This document shows positions 34,630 to 43,206 of a DNA stretch of 64,000 bases, piece after piece. Every line of letters starts with the position of its first letter. Position 1 is the stretch's first letter. The stretch is from assembly GCF_026283925.1 (NCBI RefSeq), contig NZ_JAPDPF010000001.1, positions 558,001 to 622,000 of the forward strand, in the 5' to 3' direction. This DNA is from Dyella halodurans. Its GTDB lineage: Bacteria > Pseudomonadota > Gammaproteobacteria > Xanthomonadales > Rhodanobacteraceae. The notes beneath the pieces were generated by a model. The model searched no databases. It had not been told where the DNA came from and was given only the letters and a program-made list of their open reading frames with translations. Both the position numbers and the translations under genes were made by a program.

Positions 34630-36411
34630 TTACGGATGCGTGGCGGTGTTGAAGCCCGGCGTGGCGCTGATGAAGGCGGCTGCCGACTGGATGTCGAAGC
34701 TGCCCCAACCGGTCGCGTTGTCACGGCCAGCGGTGGCCGAGTAGTAGCCATTGTTGCCGGTGGTGACGTCGTGGAACGGGAACTGGCTGGAGTAGGCGTA
34801 GAGCGCCGGAGCGGCGAAGCCCAGTCCGTTGCCGTTGGCCGACTCAAGCCGCGCCCAGGCACCGACGAACAGCGGCGAGGCCAGGCTGGTGCCGCCATTG
34901 GTGTAGTAGCCCGACTGTGGGATGCCCGAGGTGGAGCTCGCCGTGAAGTAGACGATGATCGGCGAGTTCGTCCAGTCCGCATCGAAGGCCACGTCCGGCA
35001 CCGAGCGGTGGGCATAGCTGCTCGACTGCCAGCTCGGCGTCGCTTCCGAACTGCTCACGCCGCCGCCGCTGTACGGCCAGGAGGCTTCCGAGGTGTAGGC
35101 GTCGGCCGAGGTGGTGTTCAAGGTCGTGCCGCCTGCGGCCACCACGTAGGGCGAGCTTGCCGGGTAGTTCACGGACAGCGTGGATGTGCTGCCGTAGCTG
35201 CCGTTCTGCGGTGCCGTGCTGCCGTTCGGGCACGGATACGAGCCGTTGTCGCCGGTAGCGGCCGAGAAGGTCTGGCCCTGGGTCACGCCGAGCTGGAAGG
35301 CCGAGTCGGCGAAGCCGGGCGCGCCGTCGCACTCGGGCAGGCCCCATGACATGTTGATCACGCGGGCGGTGTTGTCGCTCACCGCCTTGTTGATCACCGT
35401 CAGCAGGCCGCTGTTGGACGCGCCGCTCGAGCCCGTGCGGCTGCTGTAGGTGCCGCCGTCGGTATAGAAGATCAGCTTCTGCACGCCGCCGCTGATGCCG
35501 ACGATGGCCTGTGCGTCCATGCCCCATTCGCCCTGGCCGCTATCGTCGGTGCTGCTCTTGGTCACGGTGGATTCGATCGCGGTCGGCACGGCGGTGAGGC
35601 CCTGGCCGCTTTCGAACTTGCTCAGGTCCGTCTGTGCATTGGTCATGCTGCCCCAGCCAAGGATCGCCACCGTGGTCGAGGTGGCGGCCGTGGTGGTGCC
35701 GGCGTGATAGACGGTGGCGAACTCCTGCGGATAGTAGGCATGCGCCGCGGAGTTGCCGGTCACCGAGACGACCGTGTAGGCCGGCTTGATTTGCGAGGAC
35801 GGCAACGAGAACACGCGGGCCTGGTGCAGCGTGTTGAAGCCGAGCACCTGGTCGACCTGGGCGCTCAGCGCCGAGGGGATCTGGACGTCCGTCGTATTGG
35901 CAATGCCGTCATGGCCGTTGCGGCTGAAATGACCGATCGAGGTGCGGAATGCGTTGCGCGCCGAACCCACGGTGCCGTCGGCCGTCACCAGCAGGCGGTT
36001 CGAAGCGATCTGGATGTTGGTAAAGCCCTGCTGGCTGAGATAGTCGGCGACCGCCTGTGCTTGCTGCTGCGTGGGCGCAAACAACGCCGTGCTGTCCTGG
36101 CTGCTCAGGAACTGGTGATAGGACGGGCTGCCAGGACGGAACAACTCGTTGATGTAGCTATCGAGTACGTCCTGATTGCGCAGTTTCAGGGTAACCGTGA
36201 TGGATACGGGTTCCTGGTCCGCTGCATAGCCGTTGAACTTGGCGTTGGCGGTATAGGGGGCAAACGTGCGCGTGGCCGACCAGGTCGTGGCATCGGCGCT
36301 ATACGCAGGCCCGCTGGCGAGTACCCCTTGCATGCCGATCAGCAACGCCAGCGCTCCGGCCAGACGTCCGCGCGTCAGGACGCGCGACACACCATTTCCA
36401 GCATTCTTCAT
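34630..36411 (-). CDS. S53 family serine-carboxyl peptidase (sedolisin/xanthomonalisin type)
   Basis: The product has 593 residues. A signal peptide (about 1-39, GALALLIGMQGVLASGPAYSA) is followed by a pro-domain (about 40-215, with FRPGSPSYHQFL) and a catalytic domain. The sedolisin residues are visible: Glu295 and Asp299 (GQGEWGMDAQ), oxyanion Asp388 (SAATGDNG) and nucleophile Ser509 (NGGTSLASP). The C-terminal calcium-binding part is present (GRDNATGWGSFD). It is a secreted acid-active endopeptidase that self-activates. It is the main accessory gene between dnaB and alr. Confidence 0.93.
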   Translation of the reverse strand: MKNAGNGVSRVLTRGRLAGALALLIGMQGVLASGPAYSADATTWSATRTFAPYTANAKFNGYAADQEPVSITVTLKLRNQDVLDSYINELFRPGSPSYHQFLSSQDSTALFAPTQQQAQAVADYLSQQGFTNIQIASNRLLVTADGTVGSARNAFRTSIGHFSRNGHDGIANTTDVQIPSALSAQVDQVLGFNTLHQARVFSLPSSQIKPAYTVVSVTGNSAAHAYYPQEFATVYHAGTTTAATSTTVAILGWGSMTNAQTDLSKFESGQGLTAVPTAIESTVTKSSTDDSGQGEWGMDAQAIVGISGGVQKLIFYTDGGTYSSRTGSSGASNSGLLTVINKAVSDNTARVINMSWGLPECDGAPGFADSAFQLGVTQGQTFSAATGDNGSYPCPNGSTAPQNGSYGSTSTLSVNYPASSPYVVAAGGTTLNTTSADAYTSEASWPYSGGGVSSSEATPSWQSSSYAHRSVPDVAFDADWTNSPIIVYFTASSTSGIPQSGYYTNGGTSLASPLFVGAWARLESANGNGLGFAAPALYAYSSQFPFHDVTTGNNGYYSATAGRDNATGWGSFDIQSAAAFISATPGFNTATHP

Positions 36412-37025
36412 ACAGAGATACTCCTAAAGTGAATGGATACTCCGGTTCGGGCTTGCCTTCGCAGCATCGATCGCGCGTCGACACACCAACGGCTCGGCTC
36501 GCCTCCGGGCGGCCGAGATGACGCGATCGATTCGGGATGGAGCGTGCGTGTCCGAACACGCTCCTGCAGATTCCCGGTCTGCGAGTTTTTTTATAGAGGA
36601 GCGAACACCTTCAATGTGTGCGAGCTCGCACAGATTGTTGCCGCTGCGCGGATTTGCTTATGACTTTATGGCGCTGGCTTATAGTCAATAAGTTATCAGT
36701 TGCATCGCAAATTCATGTGGTGGCGACAGTGACTCGAGGTGCGCCAAGCGTTGCTGCTCGAGGTCACGTGGATGCGAAAACCGTGTCGCGTTGCGTCACT
36801 CATCACTGCGCGATTTCTCGGCGATGTCGCCACCGTTGATGAATCGTGCCTTGCCAAGCCAGGCGATGTAACGACGCATCCAGCCCTCCATCAGCTTGGG
36901 CTCATCTCACGAAATGCCAGCTGTACCGCGGGCCTGTCCTATGCATCACCTACACGAAATCCACCGGGGCCATTCACGTGCGCGGGCGCAGCCTGCCAGC
37001 TGTGTTTACACCAGAGGCGTAACCC
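36412..37025. other. 614-bp intergenic region upstream of the small tandem genes
   Basis: The left part (36412-36800) should hold the promoter of the S53 protease on the minus strand; I see no gene or clear repeat in it. From about 36820 the sequence is related to 37510-37715 (same order of short blocks, for example CTGTAC, CTATGCA, TACACG, CGGGCGCAGCC), marking the start of a tandem duplication. Confidence 0.55.
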
Positions 37026-37178
37026 ATGTCGCTCATTCTTCTGCTCATCATCGTGTTGCTTCTGCTTGGCGCTGTCCCGGCCTGGCCGTATAGCCGCTCC
37101 TGGGGTTACGGGCCAAGCGGTGGCCTCGGCATCATTCTTGTCGTTCTCATCGTCTTGCTCGTCATGGGCGTCATCTGA
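37026..37178 (+). CDS. DUF3309 family small membrane protein
   Basis: The product has 50 residues: a hydrophobic N-terminal helix (MSLILLLIIVLLLLGAVPAW), a Tyr/Gly/Ser loop (PYSRSWGYGPSGGLG) and a second helix (IILVVLIVLLVMGVI). This is the complete DUF3309 pattern, a short two-helix membrane protein often induced by stress in proteobacteria; the function is unknown. The lipoprotein gene starts 12 bp after its stop, and a decayed copy is at 37716. Confidence 0.85.
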   Translation: MSLILLLIIVLLLLGAVPAWPYSRSWGYGPSGGLGIILVVLIVLLVMGVI

Positions 37179-37190
37179 GGTGAGGTGGCC

Positions 37191-37400
37191 ATGAACAGAT
37201 CATGGATTCTCGCGTTGCTGGTTGGCGGTTGCGTACCCCTTGCCGGCTGCGGGAGTACCACGCGCGTGGTGCAGAACAACGAGACCTGCGGCAGGCAAAT
37301 GACGGATTTGCAGAATGCGCTTGCTTCGGGCGCCATGACCCAGCACGAATATGAGCGGGCTCGCCGGGAAGCGATCAAGCGCTGCGATAAGTCGTCCTAG
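37191..37400 (+). CDS. Small lipoprotein, tandem copy 1
   Basis: The product has 69 residues. The signal peptide ends in a lipobox (LAGC, Cys20). The mature part has STTRVVQNNETC, QMTDLQNALASGAMTQHEYERARREAIKRC, with two conserved cysteines and a short helix recalling SHOCT-like domains (short C-terminal oligomerisation module). The start at 37191 has GAGG close upstream. A paralogue with the same cysteine spacing is at 37879. The function is unknown. Confidence 0.75.
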   Translation: MNRSWILALLVGGCVPLAGCGSTTRVVQNNETCGRQMTDLQNALASGAMTQHEYERARREAIKRCDKSS

Positions 37401-37715
37401 GATCTTGCTGGCGCGATGGCGCCCGGCAGGAAGCCTCGCGGGGTACGAGGCTGTGACGGGCGTCGGGGCCGGTCCTTGGGTCCCGGCGCCCCAGGCGAGA
37501 TCACCGGCTCGTAATTGCGGATGTCGCCTATGCGCACATTCTTGCCGAAGAAAGTCGACGTGACGAATGCGTTTGGCCGTCTATCAGGCGGTCGTCACGT
37601 AACGTAACGGCGCCTGTACGCGATCTTTCACCTATGCAGCTTTTACACGGAAAACACCTGGGACGTTTACGTCGTCGGGCGCAGCCTGTTGGGCGCGTTT
37701 CTCCGAGGTGCATCC
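37401..37715. other. 315-bp spacer between tandem units
   Basis: The first ~110 bp show nothing recognisable. From about 37510 it aligns by eye with the leader of copy 1, ending with CGGGCGCAGCC and the ATG of a decayed DUF3309 gene at 37716. No gene is supported. Confidence 0.5.
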
Positions 37716-37866
37716 ATGTCGATGATTCCTCAGCAGTCATCTTGCTTTTACCGCCTGCTGCCATCCCTTTTCGCTGCAAAGCCGCTCCTGATGCCACGGG
37801 CCGGGCAGCAGCCTGGGTGCCAACCTCCCTGTTCCGATGGTGTTACTCGTTATGGGTGTTCCGTGA
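37716..37866 (+). pseudogene. Frameshifted DUF3309 copy
   Basis: The ATG at 37716 lies in the same context as the intact gene (CGGGCGCAGCC about 35 bp upstream). The end still reads as the family C-terminus, PMVLLVMGV, to a TGA at 37864-37866. The distance from start to stop codon is 148 bp, against 150 bp in the intact copy, so the start and end are in different frames. The middle has lost the hydrophobic helix coding. Confidence 0.65.
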
Positions 37867-37878
37867 GGTGCACTGGTC

Positions 37879-38085
37879 ATGAACAAATCACTGCTACCAG
37901 GTCTTTTGTTGGGTTGCTGTATGGCGCTTGTGGGCTGCGCGAGTACGACCCGCGTTGCGCAAAAGAATGAGCCTTGCGATATGCGGTTGCTGGATTTGCG
38001 CGGCGCGTTTGACGCCGGTCGCATGGATCAGACGCAATATACGCACGCTCGCCGCGACGCGGTCAGGCGCTGCCAAGGGGCGTAA
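37879..38085 (+). CDS. Small lipoprotein, tandem copy 2
   Basis: The product has 68 residues. A signal peptide ends in a lipobox (LVGC, Cys20), followed by ASTTRVAQKNEPC, RLLDLRGAFDAGRMDQTQYTHARRDAVRRC. It keeps the two cysteines, the STTRV start and the helix of the first copy (37191-37400), while many other residues differ. So it appears to be under selection, unlike its DUF3309 neighbour. The function is unknown. Confidence 0.75.
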   Translation: MNKSLLPGLLLGCCMALVGCASTTRVAQKNEPCDMRLLDLRGAFDAGRMDQTQYTHARRDAVRRCQGA

Positions 38086-38384
38086 GGCGCGCCTGGCTTC
38101 TCTCTGAAGGAGTGGGTTGCCAGCTGCTTGTCGGCTTGCCGCCGGCAGCGGCAAGGCATGCGTGTCGCGCCGGCTTGGGGCCAGGCTTGAGCGGCGGGTC
38201 GTGGATTGCCCGATAACTGCCATCGTGATGGCTCGATCCAGCCGCGGGGTGGGGTTAGGGTTGGGGCGTCGCATCGGGTGGATCAGGCAGTGCTGCTAAG
38301 CTGCCTGCAAGGTCCGCGGCAAACGTCCGTCCCGGAGCGTCCCTCTCCTCTCTTATCGCGCCGCGGCTGCGGCACCAAGCAGGC
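38086..38384. other. ~300-bp region upstream of alr
   Basis: I see no convincing gene or repeat. Short open frames on either strand have no recognisable product or ribosome-binding site. It probably carries the alr promoter. Confidence 0.4.
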
Positions 38385-39473
38385 ATGAGTCGTACTACTG
38401 TCGCCACCGTCCATCTCGGCGCATTGCGCCACAATCTGGCCCGCATCAAGGCGCTGTCCGCGCCGGCGAAGGTGATGGCCGTGGTCAAGGCCGATGCGTA
38501 TGGGCATGGGCTGGAACGCGTGGCGCGTGCGCTCGATGGCGAGGCGGACGCCTTTGCCGTGGCGGCGCTGGGCGATGGACTGCGCCTGCGTGCGGCGGGA
38601 CATCGGCAACGTATCGTGGTGTTGTCCGGTCCGGACCAGGCCAGCGATATCGCAGAAATGCAGCGACTGAATCTGGATGCAGCGATCCATCACGAAGCGC
38701 AACTGCATTGGTTGAAGGAAGCGTCACCAGCGCGGGGCTCGCTGCGCGTGTGGCTGAAGGTAGACAGTGGCATGCATCGCCTGGGCTTCGCGCCGGAGGC
38801 GGTAGGGTTTGTGCATGCGCAGCTGGCGACCATCCCGGGGATCGATCCGGAAATCGGCTTGCTGACGCATTTTGCCGAGTCGGAAGTGTTTGATGGGATG
38901 CAGACGCCTGCGCAGATCATTCGCTTCGCCGAGGCCACGCGAGGCCTGCGTGGGCCGCGCTCGCTATCCAACTCCGCTGCCGTGCTTGGCTGGGCCGATG
39001 CGCGCGGCGACTGGGTGCGTACGGGCGGCTTGCTGTATGGGCTCTCCGTGGTGGACGGAAAAACCGGCGCGGACTTTGGTTTCCGCCCGGCCATGACGCT
39101 GAGCACGCGTTTGATTGCAATCAATCGGATCGGCAAGGGCGAGCGCATCGGCTACAACGGCACGTGGACCTGTCCGGAAGACATGGCGGTAGGCGTGGCC
39201 GCCGTGGGTTATGGCGATGGTTACCCGCGCAGCGCGGTGGCCGGTACGCCCGTGCTGGTGGGCGAGCGGCAGGTGCCGCTTATCGGCCGCGTGTCCATGG
39301 ACCTGATCACGCTGGACCTGCGCCAGGCGCCTGACGCCAAGGTGGGCGATCGTGTCACCTTGTGGGGAGAGCCATTGCCGGTCGAGATCATCGCTGCACA
39401 GGCGGGCACCATCTCGTACGACCTGACTTGCGGCATGACCCGTCGCGTCTTGTTTGTCGAAGACGAGCACTGA
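38385..39473 (+). CDS. alr: Alanine racemase
   Basis: The product has 362 residues. The PLP lysine is in AVVKADAYGHGLERV (Lys36 region). Conserved parts are KVDSGMHRLGF, SNSAAVLGW and the catalytic tyrosine in GYNGTWTCPEDM. It makes D-alanine for peptidoglycan. It is on the dnaB strand; the dnaB-alr order is kept but separated by about 3.8 kb of accessory DNA. Confidence 0.96.
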   Translation: MSRTTVATVHLGALRHNLARIKALSAPAKVMAVVKADAYGHGLERVARALDGEADAFAVAALGDGLRLRAAGHRQRIVVLSGPDQASDIAEMQRLNLDAAIHHEAQLHWLKEASPARGSLRVWLKVDSGMHRLGFAPEAVGFVHAQLATIPGIDPEIGLLTHFAESEVFDGMQTPAQIIRFAEATRGLRGPRSLSNSAAVLGWADARGDWVRTGGLLYGLSVVDGKTGADFGFRPAMTLSTRLIAINRIGKGERIGYNGTWTCPEDMAVGVAAVGYGDGYPRSAVAGTPVLVGERQVPLIGRVSMDLITLDLRQAPDAKVGDRVTLWGEPLPVEIIAAQAGTISYDLTCGMTRRVLFVEDEH

Positions 39474-39496
39474 TTGCGCTCGCGGATACCGGCAAC

Positions 39497-39703
39497 CTAA
39501 GCGGGCTCCAGGGGATCGGCGCAACGCGCCGATGCCGTGTCCAGGCCGAACTCCAGCCAGTCGTCGCCAAACGACTCGACCGGGTGCGGCGTGCGTTCGG
39601 AGCCATTGCCGCAGCGCAACGCATCGGCGGCGCAGTACTTGTCGCAGCCCCAGCAAATCCGCTCGGGATGCTTGGGGTGCAGGGCGATCTTCTTTGACTT
39701 CAT
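39497..39703 (-). CDS. DUF3079 family small cysteine-rich protein
   Basis: The product has 68 residues: MKSKKIALHPKHPERICWGCDKYCAADALRCGNGSERTPHPVE and FGDDW further on. The C-x2-C-x3-C and later Cys pattern with the HPERICWGCD start is the DUF3079 signature, probably a small metal-binding protein. The function is unknown. It converges on alr and is divergent from radA. Confidence 0.85.
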   Translation of the reverse strand: MKSKKIALHPKHPERICWGCDKYCAADALRCGNGSERTPHPVESFGDDWLEFGLDTASARCADPLEPA

Positions 39704-39898
39704 GCTGCCGATCAGCGGTCCGGAGAGCCGAAGATGACCGTACGCGGCCCAGGTCGGCCCCGCCTTGATGCAGGTCAGTCATCCGTCGGATTCCGCGGCT
39801 GCGGGGAGCAAGGCCCTGGCGGGGGGGCACGCGTCTCGCCGTTTGCGATGCCGGGAGGCTAAGCTCTCCCAACTACGTACCTCAACCTGGAAATCCGC

Positions 39899-41281
39899 AT
39901 GGCCAAAGCCAAGACCGCCTATGTCTGCACCGACTGCGGTGCAGAGCATTCGAAATGGCAGGGCCAGTGCATTGAATGCGGCGCCTGGAACACCTTGAGC
40001 GAATTCGTGGTGCAGCCTGCGGTGAAGTCCGCAGGTGCTGCGCGCAGTACGACTGGCTACGCGGGCGCTGCGGCGGGTTCGCCTAAGGTGACGCCGCTGA
40101 CCGCGGTCGCCTTGAATGCCGAAACGCGCACGCTTACCGGCATCGGCGAACTGGATCGCGTGCTGGGCGGTGGCCTGGTCGATGGTTCGGTGGTGCTGAT
40201 TGGCGGCGATCCGGGCATCGGCAAATCCACCTTGCTGTTGCAGATGCTGGGTACGCTCGGCGCGCAGCTGTCCAGCGTCTACGTCACCGGCGAGGAATCG
40301 CTGGCCCAGGTCGCTGCGCGCGCGCAGCGCCTGGACCTGCCGCTGGCGCCGCTGCACGCGCTGGCCGAAACCTGCATCGAGCGCATCATCGAACAGGCCC
40401 TGGCGAACCGGCCACGGGTCCTGGTGATCGACTCGATCCAGACCATCTGGACCGAGCTGCTCACGGCGGCGCCGGGCTCGGTGAGCCAGGTGCGCGAATC
40501 GGCGGCCAAGCTCACCCGTTTTGCCAAGGAAACCGGCACCTCGGTGTTCCTGGTGGGACACGTCACCAAGGAGGGCGGCATCGCGGGACCGCGCGTGCTC
40601 GAGCACATGGTGGACGCGGTGCTGTATTTCGAAGGCGAATCCGGCAGCCGCTTCCGCGTGTTGCGCGCGTTCAAGAACCGCTTCGGCGCCGTCAACGAGC
40701 TGGGCGTATTCGCCATGTCGGAAAAGGGCTTGCGTGAAGTGTCCAATCCCTCGGCGATCTTCCTCTCCGCGCATAGCGGTCCGACGTCGGGTAGCGCCGT
40801 GATGGTGACGCGCGAGGGTACGCGGCCGCTGCTGGTCGAGGTGCAGGCGCTGGTGGACCAATCATCACTGGGCAACCCGCGGCGCGTGGCCCTGGGTCTG
40901 GAGCAGAACCGCCTGGCCATGCTGCTGGCCGTCTTGCATCGACATGGCGGTGTGGCGGCCTACGACCAGGACGTGTTCGTCAACGTGGTCGGCGGCATTC
41001 GCGTGCAGGAAACGGCAGCCGATATGCCGGTGCTGCTGGCGGTGCTGTCCAGCCTGCGCGATCGTCCGCTGCCGGAGAAGAACATCGCCTTTGGCGAAGT
41101 GGGCCTTTCCGGGGAAATTCGGCCGGTGCCGAATGGCGAGGAGCGCTTGAAGGAAGCTGCACACCACGGTTTCCAGCGTGCCATCGTGCCGAAGGCGAAT
41201 GCGCCGAAGAAGGGGCGCGTGGGTGATATGGAGGTGGTGGCGGTGGAGCGGCTGTCGGAAGCCATTGACGCCTGCCGCTGA
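39899..41281 (+). CDS. radA: DNA repair protein RadA
   Basis: The product has 460 residues. It has an N-terminal zinc finger (CTDCGAEHSKWQGQCIECGAWN), a RecA-like ATPase with Walker A GDPGIGKST, the RadA-specific KNRFG motif (AFKNRFGAVNELG), and a C-terminal Lon-like domain (VGGIRVQETAADMPVLLAVLSS). It drives branch migration in recombination repair. It is transcribed alone; a copy of the long repeat follows. Confidence 0.96.
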   Translation: MAKAKTAYVCTDCGAEHSKWQGQCIECGAWNTLSEFVVQPAVKSAGAARSTTGYAGAAAGSPKVTPLTAVALNAETRTLTGIGELDRVLGGGLVDGSVVLIGGDPGIGKSTLLLQMLGTLGAQLSSVYVTGEESLAQVAARAQRLDLPLAPLHALAETCIERIIEQALANRPRVLVIDSIQTIWTELLTAAPGSVSQVRESAAKLTRFAKETGTSVFLVGHVTKEGGIAGPRVLEHMVDAVLYFEGESGSRFRVLRAFKNRFGAVNELGVFAMSEKGLREVSNPSAIFLSAHSGPTSGSAVMVTREGTRPLLVEVQALVDQSSLGNPRRVALGLEQNRLAMLLAVLHRHGGVAAYDQDVFVNVVGGIRVQETAADMPVLLAVLSSLRDRPLPEKNIAFGEVGLSGEIRPVPNGEERLKEAAHHGFQRAIVPKANAPKKGRVGDMEVVAVERLSEAIDACR

Positions 41282-41721
41282 GCTTTCTTCCTCTTCTCTC
41301 CTTCGGGCGCCTCGAACGCTTGCTGGCGCTCTCTGCTCCTTCTCCCCGTCGGGGAGAAGGTTGGGATGAGGGGCGGGTGCTCGCGACAGCGCGACAACCG
41401 AGCGTGGCTGCAAGGGTGCCGCTTACGCAGCGGGCGTTTCGACTGCCTGCCGGCAGCCGAGTCACTTTTCTTTTGCTGGCCCAAAAGAAAAGTAACCCAA
41501 AGAAAATGGCCTTGAGAGCTCGTAGCATTGCGTGGGATACAAGCCTGACGGGCGCGGCCAGCCAGATACGTGGCGGCCCATGGCCGACACACAGCGGCTA
41601 CACCACAACGCGCCGATGCGGAGAGGGCTTAAGGCGTTGGTGGGGTGGTGGCTATCGGAGTCCTTGGGCGCCGGGGTTGTTTCGACCTTCTTCGCCATAG
41701 CGGAGAAGGTCGAAAGCCTAT
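41282..41721. other. 440-bp intergenic region occupied by repeat copy A3
   Basis: No gene is supported between radA and the converging glutathione transferase gene. Most of the space is the long repeat. A short GAAGGTCGAAA pair (41684-41713, GACCTTCTTCGCC / GGAGAAGGTCGAAA) may form a further hairpin. Confidence 0.6.
41338..41643 (+). repeat. Long dispersed repeat, copy A3
   Basis: It carries the same ordered blocks as A1: CCTTCTCCCC palindrome (41338-41360), GAGGGGCGGGTGCTCGCGACA, GGTGCCGCTTACGCAGCGGGCG, the perfect 11-bp hairpin (41465-41475 and 41482-41492, loop CTGGCC), AACCCAAAGAAAATGGCC, TAGCATTGCGTGGGAT and GGAGAGGGCTTAAGGCG. It is close to A1 in sequence, 38 kb away, in the same orientation. 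Confidence 0.85.
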
Positions 41722-42330
41722 TCACACCGGCGGTAACGCCGCAAAGTCCGGATGCTGTTCCGCGCGTGCAGCGAATGCCGCTAGCCGTGGGTAGGACGAC
41801 GGGTCGATGGTCTCTGGCGTCACCAACTGGGTGAAACCCCAGGCCACGGCGATGGAAATGTCGGCCTGTCCCGGCGCGCTGCCGAACAGCCAGCCATTCG
41901 TGCCGTTGATGTCGCGTTCCAACGCATCGTAAGCCGCATGCAACTGGCCTTTCACCCGTTGCAGCCACGCTGCGTCGCGCTTGTCGGCCTCGCGCTTGTG
42001 CTCATAGACGATCTGCACGCTCTTCTCGCTGGCGGTAAGCGCGGCGCCGATCAGGCGCAGCGCGCGCAGGCGCTCGGTCGGCTCGCTTGGCATCAGGCTG
42101 GGGCGGTCGCTGATGGTCTCGGCCCAGTCGATGATCAGATTGGAGTCGACCAGCAGGTTGCCGTTGTCCAGGACCAGGGTCGGCGCCTTCACCTGCGGAT
42201 TGATCGACCGGAATTCGTCGAAGTTGCGGAACACGGACAGCGAGCGATGAGTGAAGGGGATCCCCAGCAGGCGCAGCGAAATGGCCGCGCGGCGAACATA
42301 GGGGGAGTCGAGCATGCCGATCAGGTCCAC
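41722..42330 (-). CDS. Glutathione S-transferase family protein
   Basis: The product has 202 residues. The thioredoxin-like N-terminal domain starts VDLIGMLDSPYVRRAAISLRLLGIPF and contains the cis-proline segment VKAPTLVLDNGNLLVDSNLIIDWAE; the helical C-terminal domain ends with YPRLAAFAARAEQHPDF. I chose GTG 42330 because GGAG lies 6-7 nt upstream and it gives the family start. The substrate is unknown. It starts 14 bp after purU, same strand. Confidence 0.85.
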   Translation of the reverse strand: MDLIGMLDSPYVRRAAISLRLLGIPFTHRSLSVFRNFDEFRSINPQVKAPTLVLDNGNLLVDSNLIIDWAETISDRPSLMPSEPTERLRALRLIGAALTASEKSVQIVYEHKREADKRDAAWLQRVKGQLHAAYDALERDINGTNGWLFGSAPGQADISIAVAWGFTQLVTPETIDPSSYPRLAAFAARAEQHPDFAALPPV

Positions 42331-42343
42331 CAGATTCTCCAGG

Positions 42344-43201
42344 TCATGAAGTGAAGATGACCGTCTTGCTGCCGTTGAGCAGCACGCGGTCGTCGAGGTA
42401 AAGCCGCAAGGTGCGCGCCAGTACGCGACGCTCAATATCGCGGCCGATGCGGATCAGGTCGTCCGGCGTGTCGGCATGCGTCACGCGCTCGATGTCCTGT
42501 TCGATGATCGGGCCTTCGTCCAGTTCCGCCGTGACGAAGTGCGCCGTGGCGCCGATCAGCTTGACGCCGCGGCGGTGCGCCTGATGGTACGGGCGCGCAC
42601 CCTTGAAACCGGGCAGGAAGGAATGATGGATATTGATGCAGCGCCCCTCCAGCTGCCTTGCCAGCCCGGCTGAAAGCACTTGCATATAGCGGGCGAGCAC
42701 GACGAGCTCGGCGCCGCTGGCTTCGATCAGTTTCGACAAGGCAGCTTCCTGCGCCACGCGATGCTCTCTGTCGATGGGCAGGAAATGGAACGGGATGGTG
42801 TCGAAGTCCAGGTGCCGATACGTCTCACGTGGATGGTTGGCGACGATGCCGACGATGTCCATCGACAGCTCGCCGATGCGCCAGCGATACAGCACGTCAG
42901 CCAGGCAATGGTCGAATTTCGACACCAGCAACAGGACGCGGTGGCGCTGCGTGCGATCGCGCAAGGTCCATTGCATGTCGAACGTATCGGCGACGGCGGC
43001 AAAGCCGCGTTGTAGCTCATCCTGGTCGATGCCGCCGCTCTGGAAGACCAGGCGCAGGAAGAAACGCGCCGTCTCGTCGTCGCCGAACTGCTGCGCCTCC
43101 ACGATATTGCAGCCACGTCCCGCCAGATGCCCCGAAACCGCCGCCACGATGCCGGCGCGATCCGGACAGGAGAGGGTGAGGATGAACTGGTCGGCGGCCA
43201 T
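42344..43201 (-). CDS. purU: Formyltetrahydrofolate deformylase
   Basis: The product has 285 residues. An N-terminal ACT domain ([26 protein letters not shown]) is followed by a formyltransferase-like hydrolase domain with [26 protein letters not shown] and the final [14 protein letters not shown]. PurU releases formate from 10-formyl-THF and balances one-carbon pools. The start at 43201 lies 6 bp after the ypjD stop (43207), so ypjD, purU and the GST gene can be one transcript. Confidence 0.95.
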   Translation of the reverse strand: MAADQFILTLSCPDRAGIVAAVSGHLAGRGCNIVEAQQFGDDETARFFLRLVFQSGGIDQDELQRGFAAVADTFDMQWTLRDRTQRHRVLLLVSKFDHCLADVLYRWRIGELSMDIVGIVANHPRETYRHLDFDTIPFHFLPIDREHRVAQEAALSKLIEASGAELVVLARYMQVLSAGLARQLEGRCINIHHSFLPGFKGARPYHQAHRRGVKLIGATAHFVTAELDEGPIIEQDIERVTHADTPDDLIRIGRDIERRVLARTLRLYLDDRVLLNGSKTVIFTS

Positions 43202-43206
43202 GCGGG

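Larger units (their letters stand above)
36820..37400 (+). repeat. Tandem duplication unit, copy 1
   Basis: The unit contains about 200 bp of non-coding leader, a DUF3309 gene and a small lipoprotein gene. The second copy begins about 690 bp further on, and the start codons of the two gene pairs are 690 and 688 bp apart. The copies are well diverged, so the duplication is not recent. Confidence 0.7.
37510..38085 (+). repeat. Tandem duplication unit, copy 2
   Basis: The second copy of the leader, DUF3309 and lipoprotein unit. The DUF3309 part has a net 2-bp loss relative to copy 1; the lipoprotein part stays open. Confidence 0.7.

Noticed and set aside
33075-35015. Minus-strand frame of 646 codons
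   Set aside because: It is antisense to dnaB and overlaps the end of the S53 protease gene; no recognisable domain.
36618-36839. 73-codon frame upstream of the DUF3309 gene
   Set aside because: No ribosome-binding site, no family match, rich in Cys/Arg; looks random.
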